Part shown: piece after piece, positions 21,827 through 30,663 of the stretch
Layout of the letters: each line of letters opens with the position of its first letter
How positions within the stretch are numbered: the first letter of the stretch is position 1
Assembly: GCA_017934175.1 (NCBI GenBank)
Contig: JAGBKB010000063.1
Coordinates: 18,972-82,971, forward strand
Reading direction: 5' to 3'
Source: Lachnospiraceae bacterium
GTDB lineage: Bacteria > Bacillota > Clostridia > Lachnospirales > Lachnospiraceae
Length of the DNA stretch: 64,000 bases
Translations under genes and position numbers: made by a program
The notes under the pieces: model-generated
Databases searched by the model: none
What the model saw: only the letters and a program-made list of their open reading frames with translations
What the model was told of the DNA's origin: nothing

Positions 21827-22411
21827 TTATTTTTTACCTGTTGAACCATAACCACCTTCTCCTCTATTACTTGGTGTCAAATCTTCAAGAAAAGGAACTC
21901 TTTCCCAAATAACTTCTTGATATTTAACAACTTGGCATTGAGCAATTCTATCTCCTTCTTTATAGGGGAAATCCTCTCTATCCATATTATGTGTAGGCCT
22001 AAATACAACAAGTATTTCACCACGATAACCAGAATCCCCTATACCAGGAGTATTAGCTATATACCAATCTGTTTCAGTAAGACTACTACGAGGATAGATA
22101 TTGAGCTGATGAAGTGGAGGGAGTTCAATATGAATACCTGTATGACAAATAACTCTATCTACTTTTCTTTCAATCCATCTTGCTCTTAAATCCATACAAG
22201 CATCTTCAATACCATGAGCATATTCAGGAACAGAATATTCAGGACTTTCACAATAAATTTTAACAGGAATTTCATCTAATTTAGCAATTATATCATAAAC
22301 AGTTCTGCAAACTTCTCCCATGGATTTACCATTAGATGTTCTATCTGCAATACCTTGACAAATTGCTTCATAAATAATATTTGCTTCTCTGCTAAGTTCT
22401 CTAACTTTCAT
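21827..22411 (-). CDS. dut: dUTPase (deoxyuridine 5'-triphosphate nucleotidohydrolase)
   Basis: 194 aa. All five trimeric dUTPase motifs are visible: MDLRA (about 73-77), PRSSLT (107-112), GIGDSGYRGE (123-132, catalytic Asp126), GDRIAQ (153-158) and the C-terminal RGEGGYGSTG (183-192). It hydrolyses dUTP to dUMP and pyrophosphate, which keeps uracil out of DNA and supplies dUMP to the ThyX encoded in the same arm. An extra helical N-terminus of about 60 residues precedes motif 1, making it longer than the usual 140-150 aa. Confidence 0.95.
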   Translation of the reverse strand: MKVRELSREANIIYEAICQGIADRTSNGKSMGEVCRTVYDIIAKLDEIPVKIYCESPEYSVPEYAHGIEDACMDLRARWIERKVDRVICHTGIHIELPPLHQLNIYPRSSLTETDWYIANTPGIGDSGYRGEILVVFRPTHNMDREDFPYKEGDRIAQCQVVKYQEVIWERVPFLEDLTPSNRGEGGYGSTGKK

Positions 22412-22414
22412 AAT

Positions 22415-22936
22415 TTAAAAATGTAAGCCGTCAGCAGTCTTATCTACTTTTGTATTATTAGTATTTCTACTATTAGGATAAGGATTAGGATTACCAAGTT
22501 GTTTAAGATTCATACCCATCCACATAATAGCTTCTTGAAGCTTAGTTGTAACAAGATTTGTTTCACGAGAAACTTCCATATTATTAACACGACGAAGAAT
22601 ATCATCAATATCAATACGAACTTGTTTACTCATAGTAATTTGGTTTTCTTCATGAAGAACAAATATTTTACCCATATGGTCATCAATATCAAGTTTAACT
22701 TGTTCAAGTTCAGATCTTTCAAGAAGAACAAGTAAATATAAAAGCATACAACTAAGTTGCCTATCATAAATCGCACGAGGACAAGTAGGAGTGAAATTAA
22801 GTTCACCTTTATCCCATTTTTCAGTCATAGCTTTTAACTTAAGATAACGAGTTTCAAGTTGATAATATTCAGCAGCAAAACGCTCTTTGTAATCTGCACT
22901 ATTCATAAGTGCAGCAGTTTCTTCTAATGTTTTCAT
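22415..22936 (-). CDS. crAss001_48-related protein
   Basis: 173 aa. The N-terminal half carries the pattern of the crAss001_48-related family common in Bacteroides phages: YYQLETRYLKLKAM, then a tryptophan, then FTPTCP and a helix with repeated leucines. The family has no known biochemical role. It overlaps the downstream gene by 4 bp and lies 3 bp upstream of dut, so it is in one operon with it. The C-terminal part looks helical and ends in an Asn/Pro-rich tail. Confidence 0.65.
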   Translation of the reverse strand: MKTLEETAALMNSADYKERFAAEYYQLETRYLKLKAMTEKWDKGELNFTPTCPRAIYDRQLSCMLLYLLVLLERSELEQVKLDIDDHMGKIFVLHEENQITMSKQVRIDIDDILRRVNNMEVSRETNLVTTKLQEAIMWMGMNLKQLGNPNPYPNSRNTNNTKVDKTADGLHF

Positions 22937-23199
22937 AATTTTATTGAAATTTTATTAAGTTCTTCATTAATTTTTTCTTTTAAAAAAGTTATATCTGTAA
23001 CAGCATTAATATCTTTAGTTATATGACCAATACATTGACCAAGAATTAAACTATCTAATGTCCAAACTTGAATACTAATATTTATATGGCTTGGAAATTT
23101 AGTATAACCACAAATTAAATGAGGATTATTAACATATTTGTTTAAAATAGTAACAACTTGTTTAACAAGACTTTTTGATATAAAATCTGCATTATTCAT
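22933..23199 (-). CDS. Hypothetical protein (88 aa)
   Basis: Start ATG at 23199, 2 bp after the DUF932-like gene; its end overlaps the start of the next gene by 4 bp (ATGA type). The product has an N-terminal helix, a predicted beta-rich centre and a C-terminal helix. No family recognised. The tight spacing supports real translation. Confidence 0.65.
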   Translation of the reverse strand: MNNADFISKSLVKQVVTILNKYVNNPHLICGYTKFPSHINISIQVWTLDSLILGQCIGHITKDINAVTDITFLKEKINEELNKISIKL

Positions 23200-23201
23200 A
23201 A

Positions 23202-24257
23202 TTAAGCAACTTGTAAAATATATTCTCCAGCTTGTTGAATTTTACGACTTCTATCTCCATAAAGAAGTGTATCCATTCTTTTTTCTTTTTCAGTATTATC
23301 TATATTAGAATAATAACCAGTAATAGCACCATAAACACCCCAACCTGTACCTTCAATTTCTTTTTGACCAGGCCCAACATGATAATAATTTAACATATTG
23401 GAAAGAATATTGACTTTTTGAGTAGAAAGTTCAGCATCATTAATAGCAAAATAATATCTTTGTGCTACTTGTTCAGGAGTATGTCCAGTTTGTTTAAGCC
23501 TCATTAATTCTGCATCAGTAAAAATAACATTAGCCATTAATTCAACAGCTTTTTTATCATCTACTTTAATTTTACTCATAGCATTATAAGCTTCTCCAAC
23601 AATTTCGATTTGTTTACGAGTAATGCCAAGAATTTCATGAGCAATATCAATATTCTTATGAACAGATTGAGTATGCCTAAAACTTACATAATTCTGAGCA
23701 GTACGAATTGCAGCATTAAGAGTATTTTGACAAATTACACGAATGGGAGTAAATAATATTTTAACACCAGAAGAACCATCATGAGAATTAGTAAATACAA
23801 GATAATTATCAACAGGGTCACCGTTAACAACAATATTATCAGGCAACTTTGCAGAAACAAAAATCCTTTGTCCATATCCAAATGAACCAGCAGTCTGCCA
23901 AATAGCCTCGTTCTTACCAATAGCATTATCAAAGAACTTAAAAGCATCAATATTTTGAACTGGCTCATAACGCTCTTTAACAAGCCCAAGAGGAATATTA
24001 AGGTCTGTTCTATAAATACCATAAGCGTTTTGACATTTACGAAGCATTCGTTGACCATTAACAGTATTTTCTATAAAAGTATCATCTTCAATACCTTCAG
24101 CTAAATTTGGATTAGAAGGCATATTAGCATACATTTCGCATTTTTCTACAGACCAAGCAAGATTTGCTTTTTCCATAACTTCAGCAGAAGATTTACATTC
24201 TTCTACATTAATAGCTCCTTTAAATCTAAAAGGAGCTCCCTTTACTAAATAAGGCAT
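23202..24257 (-). CDS. DUF932 / phage-plasmid-like protein
   Basis: 351 aa from ATG 24257. A longer frame from 24320 would overlap the upstream gene by 95 bp, and the chosen start (MPYLVKG) overlaps it by 32 bp and is preceded by an A-rich, AAG-ending leader. Residues 60-260 match the DUF932 pattern: NAYGIYRTDLNIPLGLV, YEPVQN, AFKFFD, a beta-rich core with NSHDGSSG, and RVICQNTLN. DUF932 proteins are widespread on phages and conjugative elements with no established activity. It sits with the Gp157-like and hypothetical genes upstream of the crAss001_48-like gene. Confidence 0.8.
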   Translation of the reverse strand: MPYLVKGAPFRFKGAINVEECKSSAEVMEKANLAWSVEKCEMYANMPSNPNLAEGIEDDTFIENTVNGQRMLRKCQNAYGIYRTDLNIPLGLVKERYEPVQNIDAFKFFDNAIGKNEAIWQTAGSFGYGQRIFVSAKLPDNIVVNGDPVDNYLVFTNSHDGSSGVKILFTPIRVICQNTLNAAIRTAQNYVSFRHTQSVHKNIDIAHEILGITRKQIEIVGEAYNAMSKIKVDDKKAVELMANVIFTDAELMRLKQTGHTPEQVAQRYYFAINDAELSTQKVNILSNMLNYYHVGPGQKEIEGTGWGVYGAITGYYSNIDNTEKEKRMDTLLYGDRSRKIQQAGEYILQVA

Positions 24258-24975
24258 CTTTTTTAATATTAAATTTAACTCCAAATGTTTTAAGCTCCTC
24301 ATTATCATCTTGTACAACATGGAGCTTAAATGATGTACGAAGTTTATTTACAGCAGCATGATGAAAATTGCAAAAATCAACATAATAATTATCTATAAAA
24401 TATCTAATTATAGGTATTTCGATAGCAGGTTTTGGAAACCAACCATTACTAAAAGATACATCTTTCATATAAGCTTTATCGAAGTAAATGTTAGTAAGAG
24501 TTGTACCTTTAATAATATAAGTTCTATGTTCTCCCCCTATAAAGAGAGGAATGAGATAATCCATATTGTCTGCCATTTTAGGATAATTTATATTGTTCTT
24601 TGCATCGTAATATTCACCAATAACTTTTCTATAAGCAAGGTCATAATAAACAGAAGTTAAATCTTTATGAACATAAGGATTTCTTCTATTTGTTGCAAGA
24701 CCCGGTTTTGTATAAACAAATTCACCTTCTGCAAGAGTTAAAGGAGAAAATATCCCAAATCTAAGAAAATCATTCATACGATTGACAATGGCTTTCAAGT
24801 CAGTATAATTTTCTGTGAATTGTGTAAGACGAAGTAATCCCATGGCAGCTCGTTCAACATCGTCTTTTCTTATACTTTCTCCTTTTTCCTCTTGTAGTTT
24901 CATAGAATAGTTAGCTTCAGCTTTTATATGCTTAACAAGCTCACTTTCTTGAAGTATAGGATTAATATCAAACAT
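24226..24975 (-). CDS. Hypothetical protein (249 aa)
   Basis: Start ATG shares one base with the stop of the Gp157-like gene upstream, so the pair is probably translationally coupled. The N-terminus is charged and helical, the centre beta-rich with many tyrosines, and a FHHAAV segment lies near the C-terminus. I recognise no family. Its place between Gp157-like and DUF932-like genes suggests an accessory role in DNA metabolism or anti-defence, but that is only context. Confidence 0.65.
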   Translation of the reverse strand: MFDINPILQESELVKHIKAEANYSMKLQEEKGESIRKDDVERAAMGLLRLTQFTENYTDLKAIVNRMNDFLRFGIFSPLTLAEGEFVYTKPGLATNRRNPYVHKDLTSVYYDLAYRKVIGEYYDAKNNINYPKMADNMDYLIPLFIGGEHRTYIIKGTTLTNIYFDKAYMKDVSFSNGWFPKPAIEIPIIRYFIDNYYVDFCNFHHAAVNKLRTSFKLHVVQDDNEELKTFGVKFNIKKDALFSKGSSF

Positions 24976-25757
24976 TATTTGATAACAATACTTGTTTTCT
25001 TAACTTCTTGAGCAACAGTAACAGGCAACTCTGCTTTATTCATTGCTTTAACTATATCTTTATCAACAGAAGAATTAATTTGACAATCAATAGGATTTGT
25101 AGCAATAAAGTATCCAAGATTTGCATGGCTACTAAGAATAGAAGCAAGTGATTTTTCAAAGCTACAATTAATAGTAATGGCCTGTAAATCAGCAGAAGTG
25201 TATGGTTCAAATTCTTCTACAGGGGTGTTGCCAAATTCATCAGGCATTTCGTAGTCTGCTTTGGCAATAGCATTAATAGATGCTAAGAAACCAGCAACAT
25301 CTATATTTTCACCAAGTTCAAGTATTCCTTCTTTTTGTAATTCTGTAAGACTTTGTAAAACATATTGAACAAGTTTAGTTTTACGAGTTTCTTTTTCTTC
25401 AATACTTGTACTTCCTTTAGTAAATAATTTACGAGTAGGAGTTTCAATAACTTTATTACCTGTTTTACCTATTTCACCAAATAGTTCAACAGCTTCTAAA
25501 AGTTTTTGCTTAATTCGTTCAATAGTATTCTTTTTAATATTTTGAATAGAATTTACTCTATTCTTTTCATTTTTACAACATTCAACATCAGAATTATAAA
25601 TAGTAAGAACTTGACAATAAGCTTCAATTTTATCTTTAAAGTTTTCGCTTGTAATATTAAGTTCTTCTTCAAGTTCAGGAGTAAGTTCTCCATCATTTTC
25701 TTCAATAACTTCAAATATTCTTTGAAGTTGCGAGCCTAATTCAAATATATTAGCCAT
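24975..25757 (-). CDS. Siphovirus Gp157-like protein
   Basis: 260 aa. The first 120 residues are a long acidic/basic coiled coil (ENDGELTPELEEELN, then KIEAYCQVL, then RIKQKLLEAVE) typical of the Gp157 family, followed by a basic segment (TPTRKLFTKG) and a second, more globular domain. The Gp157 family was named for proteins linked to phage-resistance phenotypes in Streptococcus, but its mechanism is not known. A copy of the dispersed G-rich motif lies inside the gene at 25211-25232. Confidence 0.7.
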   Translation of the reverse strand: MANIFELGSQLQRIFEVIEENDGELTPELEEELNITSENFKDKIEAYCQVLTIYNSDVECCKNEKNRVNSIQNIKKNTIERIKQKLLEAVELFGEIGKTGNKVIETPTRKLFTKGSTSIEEKETRKTKLVQYVLQSLTELQKEGILELGENIDVAGFLASINAIAKADYEMPDEFGNTPVEEFEPYTSADLQAITINCSFEKSLASILSSHANLGYFIATNPIDCQINSSVDKDIVKAMNKAELPVTVAQEVKKTSIVIK

Positions 25758-25760
25758 AAT

Positions 25761-25958
25761 TTATTTTATTTTTTCAATTCGTTCAATTTGAAGTTTATTA
25801 GTAGGACATAAATATGAAATTTGTTCTGCTTTCATATTATAATGTTTACGAAGATATTGTTCAATATTTTGTTTAACTTCATTTTCATAAACTTTTTTTG
25901 TTACAGCAACTTCATATATATGTCCAAAAGTATAATCAAAAATATAAATATATTGCAT
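25761..25958 (-). CDS. Hypothetical protein (65 aa)
   Basis: Sits 3 bp after thyX and 3 bp before the Gp157-like gene, so it is part of the same operon. Tyrosine-rich N-terminus, then a charged helix and a lysine-rich C-terminus. No family recognised. Confidence 0.6.
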   Translation of the reverse strand: MQYIYIFDYTFGHIYEVAVTKKVYENEVKQNIEQYLRKHYNMKAEQISYLCPTNKLQIERIEKIK

Positions 25959-25961
25959 AAT

Positions 25962-26828
25962 TTAAAATATTTGGTCATAACTTTCAGGAAAATATTCATA
26001 ATCAAAACAAGTATTAAGAACTTCTCTTATTTGATTGGCAGAAATCTTTGCATTAGGGTGTGGTTTACCTGTTTCACCATAATATCTTAAATTAAGAATA
26101 TGTTTCCATTCTTCAATACGATAAGTATAAACTACTTTAGTAGCAGTATCCAAAGGAAGAACACCACGAGCATCTTGAGGTTTCATTCCAAAATTTATAA
26201 GTTCTCTATAAACATTTGTAGAAATATCACAAGCTCTTAGATAATGGTTTTGGATAGCATTTTCTTCATCTTTAAACCACCAAGGTTCACAAATTTTAAC
26301 TTTACCATCAAATTTATCTTGAGTAAAATTACAATATCGTGTAGATTGCTCACAAATATTGTTAGGAGAAGTACGATTTAATTCACGAGAAGTGCTAATT
26401 TGTGTTTGAACAAGAACTGTTTTACGAAGAATTTTATTAATACCTTCACGGTCTTCTTCGTTATTTATAAATCCTAGTAATCCAAATTCACTTGTACTAT
26501 ATTTAAAAAGATGGTGAAACCAAGGAACTTCACGATAAGTTTGTCCATTTATGGAAACAAACACCCATTCATTATTTTCATAATAACCGACATAAGGACT
26601 AATTTTAAAATAATCACGCATCTTTTCTGTACATACAATAATAGGAATTGCATAATAATAAGTAGCATGACGAAATATAGATTTATGTCCATTATTCCAT
26701 TTTTCTTCAAGCCAAGCATTTATATCTTTTGGAGGCTTTTCTGAAGCATAACAAAGTTGAGCACATTTAACTGTAAGTTCATCATTTGGTAAGTTCCAAA
26801 GTTTTGCATAAGGTTTAACAAGTTCCAT
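25962..26828 (-). CDS. thyX: Flavin-dependent thymidylate synthase ThyX-like
   Basis: 288 aa. ThyX makes dTMP from dUMP using FAD and methylenetetrahydrofolate. Visible family features are GHKSIFRHATYYYAI (47-61, the GH.S..EH..F region), the substrate/FAD signature region ending NNICEQSTRY (156-165), and GMKPQDARGVLPLDTATK followed by LNLRYYG. The signature is divergent: the usual RHRxxSxNExSxRY reads RTSPNNICEQSTRY here, so the first His, second Arg and first Ser are replaced while Glu160, Ser162, Arg164 and Tyr165 remain. Operon with the dNMP kinase (2 bp upstream) and dut further downstream gives a compact dTTP supply module. Confidence 0.85.
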   Translation of the reverse strand: MELVKPYAKLWNLPNDELTVKCAQLCYASEKPPKDINAWLEEKWNNGHKSIFRHATYYYAIPIIVCTEKMRDYFKISPYVGYYENNEWVFVSINGQTYREVPWFHHLFKYSTSEFGLLGFINNEEDREGINKILRKTVLVQTQISTSRELNRTSPNNICEQSTRYCNFTQDKFDGKVKICEPWWFKDEENAIQNHYLRACDISTNVYRELINFGMKPQDARGVLPLDTATKVVYTYRIEEWKHILNLRYYGETGKPHPNAKISANQIREVLNTCFDYEYFPESYDQIF

Positions 26829-26830
26829 AT

Positions 26831-27628
26831 TTATGATTCTTTTTTAAGTTCATACATAGCTCTTTTAATTTCATTTCTTTTAGTAGTTTCAAATACTATT
26901 TTATTATAAACTTCAATAGCTTTATAAAATAGATTAAATAAACTACCATCATTAATTATAGTATAATCGCAATCAAAATCACAAACCTCAGAATTGTGTA
27001 AATTTTCAGTTTGTTTTTCGTCAGGTCGAATAAGTTTAATAACATATCCTTGCCAAGTATCATCAGATTGATGAAGAGCAACAACCTCATTAGTAAACCT
27101 TACATCAGGAACTACACAAAAATGATAAGCATTTATTATACTATTTATTTTTCTAATTGTACTATTAACAAAAACATCTTCACCAAAAACATATTTCATA
27201 CTATCAGCAAAGGTAGTCATTAAATTTCTAATTTTAATAAGAGGTGCATCGGGATTATTAGCAATCTTTTCTGCAAAATTATTAAAATCAAGTAAATCAG
27301 TAGGAGCAAGTCTTTGCTGGTCAATAGTTATTTCTTTTTCATCAAGAAATTTGTTATCTCTAAAAGAATAATATTTATCATCTTTATAAGAAATATTATC
27401 AAATAGTTTTCTTTCTATTTGAAAAAGAACAGAACAACTATCTTTTAAAGAATCAGCAAAATGAGCAATTCTTAATTTACCATTAAATGTTGGAATTAAA
27501 AAATGTTCATACCATATATTATAATTAGCAGCAGCAGGACCAACACTATTAATATATAAAAGCATAGAAGCAAAAGTATCTTTACCACTATGCTTTTGAC
27601 CACCGATACCTATAACTATGTTATTCAT
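26831..27628 (-). CDS. Deoxynucleoside monophosphate kinase
   Basis: 265 aa P-loop kinase. Walker A GQKHSGKDT is at residues 10-18. HFADSLKD and the later PDVRFTNEV match T4-type deoxynucleotide monophosphate kinases, which phosphorylate dNMPs for phage DNA synthesis. First gene of the operon running through thyX to dut. A host-type promoter lies immediately upstream and leaves almost no 5' leader; since the P-loop begins at residue 9, a later start is unlikely. Confidence 0.85.
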   Translation of the reverse strand: MNNIVIGIGGQKHSGKDTFASMLLYINSVGPAAANYNIWYEHFLIPTFNGKLRIAHFADSLKDSCSVLFQIERKLFDNISYKDDKYYSFRDNKFLDEKEITIDQQRLAPTDLLDFNNFAEKIANNPDAPLIKIRNLMTTFADSMKYVFGEDVFVNSTIRKINSIINAYHFCVVPDVRFTNEVVALHQSDDTWQGYVIKLIRPDEKQTENLHNSEVCDFDCDYTIINDGSLFNLFYKAIEVYNKIVFETTKRNEIKRAMYELKKES

Positions 27629-27634
27629 CGTTTA

Positions 27635-27665
27635 CAAATATAATAATAATTAAATAAACGACAAA
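27635..27665 (-). promoter_or_regulatory. Host-type promoter for the nucleotide-metabolism operon
   Basis: Minus strand: -33 TTTG (27662-27665), 19-bp spacer, -7 TATATTTG (27635-27642), matching the Bacteroides primary-sigma consensus TTTG/TAnnTTTG. The -7 box ends 6 bp before the start codon at 27628, so the mRNA would be leaderless or nearly so. Confidence 0.65.
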
Positions 27666-27792
27666 ATTTAATTTTCTAAATTTTTAAGGCATTTTCAGCC
27701 GTTTATAGCCACTTTATGATAAAAGATGATGGGGAGTTCATTTTTATATAGAAAATTGATTGTAGATAAAAATAAATGCCATAGAAATGAAA
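27666..27792 (-). other. Non-coding gap with copy 2 of the post-terminator module
   Basis: Follows the 27793-27819 terminator in the minus direction. It shares the exact 16-nt block ATATAGAAAATTGATT (plus strand 27746-27761) with 43171-43186, plus downstream GGCTGAAA and AAAAATTTA blocks in the same order. A GGGGAGTTCATTT string (27731-27743) recurs at 63.64 kb. No ORF. Confidence 0.55.
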
Positions 27793-27819
27793 TAAGCCGC
27801 CTAAATTATAGACGGCTTA
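27793..27819 (-). terminator. Terminator after gene 27825-28181
   Basis: Stem 27793-27801 with 27811-27819, one mismatch. On the minus strand a U-rich tail follows. It lies 5 bp beyond the stop of the minus-strand gene. Confidence 0.75.
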
Positions 27820-27824
27820 ATCAA

Positions 27825-28181
27825 TTAACTAACTAACCAAATATCATATTCACTATTAGCATCAACTTTATCCATATCTACATTACCTCTTTCTTCACAT
27901 TCTCTTTCTATATAATCTTTAAATTCTCCACGAGGATGTAGTTTACACATTCTATACATATTTACTTCACAAAGTCTACAATGTTCAGAAAACTTTGTTT
28001 TACCTAAAAGCAAATAATATCTATATTCTCCCGTATTTTCATCAATATTTCTTACCTCAATATAATATCTATAATTTGTATCAACAGGAAATAAAAATAA
28101 ATTTTTAGTAACATCATAATGAGGCTTTTTATTATTAGTTACAGGGTTTATAATATCAAATCTTATTTCAGGTCTACACAT
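27825..28181 (-). CDS. Hypothetical protein (118 aa)
   Basis: Last gene of the primase-ligase operon, 3 bp after the ligase. A cluster of cysteines and histidine (CRLCEVNMYRMCKLH) in the middle could bind a metal; the rest is acidic. A terminator follows directly. No family recognised. Confidence 0.65.
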   Translation of the reverse strand: MCRPEIRFDIINPVTNNKKPHYDVTKNLFLFPVDTNYRYYIEVRNIDENTGEYRYYLLLGKTKFSEHCRLCEVNMYRMCKLHPRGEFKDYIERECEERGNVDMDKVDANSEYDIWLVS

Positions 28182-28184
28182 ATT

Positions 28185-29441
28185 TTATTTTGCAATACCT
28201 TCATATAAACGAACAGCTTTACAATGAAAAGGAACTTTATTAATACCGCTTCTTTCACCATATTCAACATACATATATTTACCTATTGTAACTTCTCTTT
28301 TCTTATCATCAAGAAAACTTCTTTGATAATCAAAATCACCATTAATATGGACTTCAAAAGTTTCATCATTAATATCATTTTTAAGTTTAAATAATGGCAA
28401 ATCTCGTTTTTCACCTTCAGGATAAATATCAACAATAAGGAATTTACCATCTGTACTACGCTTATATTTAAGCATAGACATATTTCTTTTTCCAAATTGA
28501 TATTCTTCATCAGGATTTCTCATTATAAGACCTTCAAAACCCAAATCAATAAATTTATCTCGTGCTTTTATAGCATATTCTTCGTTAATAATATTAAAAC
28601 GAGGAAGATAAACAAAAGGTTTATTAGTAAATAAAAGATGTTGAGATTTATCAAAGAAATCAACCATGTATTCTTCGAAATAGCTATCAAGTATTTCAAA
28701 TCTTTTATATTGGGCAGTATCCTCAATAGCTAAATCATAGCACCAATAAGAAATATATTTATTTAAAATATTGTTTACATTCTTAACAGCTGAATTAATT
28801 TCATTAACTGGATAACCAGGAATATATAATTCACCATCAAGAATATAATTTTCATAAACCATTAAATCAAGAAACTCAGAAGGAATAATATTAATAAGTT
28901 TATTAGCCAAACGATCAAGGCTATCCCAATAAGTACCTTCTCTTGATTGAAATTGTAGTTTAATAGTTTCTTCAGCAAATAATCCACCATTATTAGTATT
29001 ATTAATTTCAGCTTTTATAAAACAACGAAGACCATTAATTTTGTATTGACCAAAATAATTATCAACTTTCTTAAAAATATTATTAGCTTTATCAAAAGAT
29101 TTAGCTAACATAGCTAATGTAGAACCATCAGCAGTAGTACGAATAGAAGGAAGATATGCTTCAAGAAAAGATTTTAATCCACTTAAAGTAGGAAGTTCAA
29201 CATTATCTTTAAGTTCACTAAGAAATTTATATCCAGTTTTTCTTTTAGCATTTCTACGAGAATAAATTTCATCTGAAGGATTCCTATGAGTTTTAATATA
29301 TTCGTCTATAGGATGTCCATCAAGTCTACCATGTTGAATATGAATAGTACAAACATCTTGAGTTTCAGCGTTCCAAAATGTAATATTTCCATTATTATCT
29401 TTACGATATAATGCAGATGAATAATTAAGAATATTAGCCAT
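28185..29441 (-). CDS. ATP-dependent DNA ligase
   Basis: 418 aa. Nucleotidyltransferase motifs: I at KINGLR (Lys134 is the expected AMP-accepting residue), III DGELYIPG (202-209), IV EGLIMRNP, V MLKYKR. An OB-fold-like domain follows. The first 50 residues (TIHIQHGRLDG) resemble a WGR-like N-terminal module seen in some phage ligases. It should seal nicks during replication. Start overlaps the upstream gene's stop by one base; next gene follows after 3 bp. Confidence 0.9.
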   Translation of the reverse strand: MANILNYSSALYRKDNNGNITFWNAETQDVCTIHIQHGRLDGHPIDEYIKTHRNPSDEIYSRRNAKRKTGYKFLSELKDNVELPTLSGLKSFLEAYLPSIRTTADGSTLAMLAKSFDKANNIFKKVDNYFGQYKINGLRCFIKAEINNTNNGGLFAEETIKLQFQSREGTYWDSLDRLANKLINIIPSEFLDLMVYENYILDGELYIPGYPVNEINSAVKNVNNILNKYISYWCYDLAIEDTAQYKRFEILDSYFEEYMVDFFDKSQHLLFTNKPFVYLPRFNIINEEYAIKARDKFIDLGFEGLIMRNPDEEYQFGKRNMSMLKYKRSTDGKFLIVDIYPEGEKRDLPLFKLKNDINDETFEVHINGDFDYQRSFLDDKKREVTIGKYMYVEYGERSGINKVPFHCKAVRLYEGIAK

Positions 29442-30013
29442 TATTTCATTTTAAAGTTTAATAAAATTTTTCCAAAATCTTTTTTTGGAACTTTCTTTTC
29501 TTTCTTTTTTCTTTTTGGAGCATTAAGTTCTTCAAGAAGATTAGGGTCGGAGCTAATAAAACTATCTCCAGTTGCGAAATTAGTATAATCATATTCCAAT
29601 TCCCCTGTAAAGAGATTATATGTTTCTGTGCGAACATAAACATTAGCAGGTTTTGATTTTCTTGTAGATTTAATTTTACCTTTAGTTTTTTCAACTTTAG
29701 GTTCAACATAATTACTTTCAAACTCAAGATTTTCATTATGCCTATTCAACAATTTTTCAACATATTCATTATAAAGAATATAATTGTAAATAGGGATACG
29801 AAAAAGAATCCTAATGTATGTTTCTACAACTTCATCATATCTAAAACTATTGGTAGGAATAATAATTTTACCTGCGCAAAGTTTAGAACAATCAAGTTCT
29901 GCAAGAAGATTATTGAGTGTTTCCTTTACAGGGGTTTGGAATAGATTTTCATATTTATAATATTGAATACCATCATAATTTGGATACGATGTATTTATAT
30001 TAATATTAAGCAT
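29441..30013 (-). CDS. Hypothetical protein (190 aa)
   Basis: Overlaps the ligase start by one base and the upstream gene by 8 bp, so translation is probably coupled. The C-terminus is very basic (KRKKKEKKVPKKD) and the middle has KGKIKSTRKSKP, suggesting nucleic-acid contact. No family recognised. Two copies of the dispersed G-rich motif fall inside it (29598-29617 and 29921-29939); one encodes QTPVKET, the same peptide encoded by another copy in the unrelated gene at 41972-42490. Confidence 0.65.
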   Translation of the reverse strand: MLNININTSYPNYDGIQYYKYENLFQTPVKETLNNLLAELDCSKLCAGKIIIPTNSFRYDEVVETYIRILFRIPIYNYILYNEYVEKLLNRHNENLEFESNYVEPKVEKTKGKIKSTRKSKPANVYVRTETYNLFTGELEYDYTNFATGDSFISSDPNLLEELNAPKRKKKEKKVPKKDFGKILLNFKMK

Positions 30014-30233
30014 CTCTTAAAGTGTTATAATCACTAACTATTTTTTCATTCCAATTATCGTATAAAACAATAGTAATATCAACATCAATTTCTTTTTTAT
30101 TAGTATGTATAGATTTTAGCATTTCAAAACTTTTGATTGCTTCATCTAAATTATTTCCAATATAATCGTGTATTGTTTCTGAATCATCATAACAATATAC
30201 ATCATATTGAGCAACAATATCTTTATCTATCAT
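30006..30233 (-). CDS. Hypothetical protein (75 aa)
   Basis: Small acidic protein in the primase-ligase operon: 1 bp after the upstream gene, 8 bp overlap with the next. No recognised domain. Confidence 0.6.
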   Translation of the reverse strand: MIDKDIVAQYDVYCYDDSETIHDYIGNNLDEAIKSFEMLKSIHTNKKEIDVDITIVLYDNWNEKIVSDYNTLRDA

Positions 30234-30234
30234 A

Positions 30235-30663
30235 TTAGTTTTCTCTACGAATAAGAGGATGTTTATAAATAATAATTCTTTTTGGTTTACCTATAATACA
30301 ATAATTATATTTAAACCATTTAAGATAATCACCAATAAAGTTTATACCAAGATAAGCTTTTCTTTGTTCATTATATTGTATTTCTCCAGTTTCATAATTA
30401 AATGTAGTATAATACCAATTACCGGAATTAAAAGGATTTAAAATAGCATTTTTATATCTTAATAAATAATTTATATCTTTTTGATTATCTAAATTAACTG
30501 TACCATATAAATAAACAGCAGAACTTTTAATTTGTTTACCATGTAAATTAATATAAGTAAAATTATTATGAATATTCATTTGCCTATCAAGTTCTTGTTC
30601 TGTTTTTTCAGAAATTATTTCCATAAATACACCATAATCTTTTTTATCAGAACGGCTTAGCAT
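30235..30663 (-). CDS. Hypothetical protein (142 aa)
   Basis: The open frame extends to 30705, but that would overlap the primase by 59 bp. ATG 30663 gives a 17-bp overlap and is preferred; ATG 30624 is the next alternative. The product has a predicted beta-rich core with many aromatics and a basic C-terminus. No family recognised. Confidence 0.6.
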   Translation of the reverse strand: MLSRSDKKDYGVFMEIISEKTEQELDRQMNIHNNFTYINLHGKQIKSSAVYLYGTVNLDNQKDINYLLRYKNAILNPFNSGNWYYTTFNYETGEIQYNEQRKAYLGINFIGDYLKWFKYNYCIIGKPKRIIIYKHPLIRREN

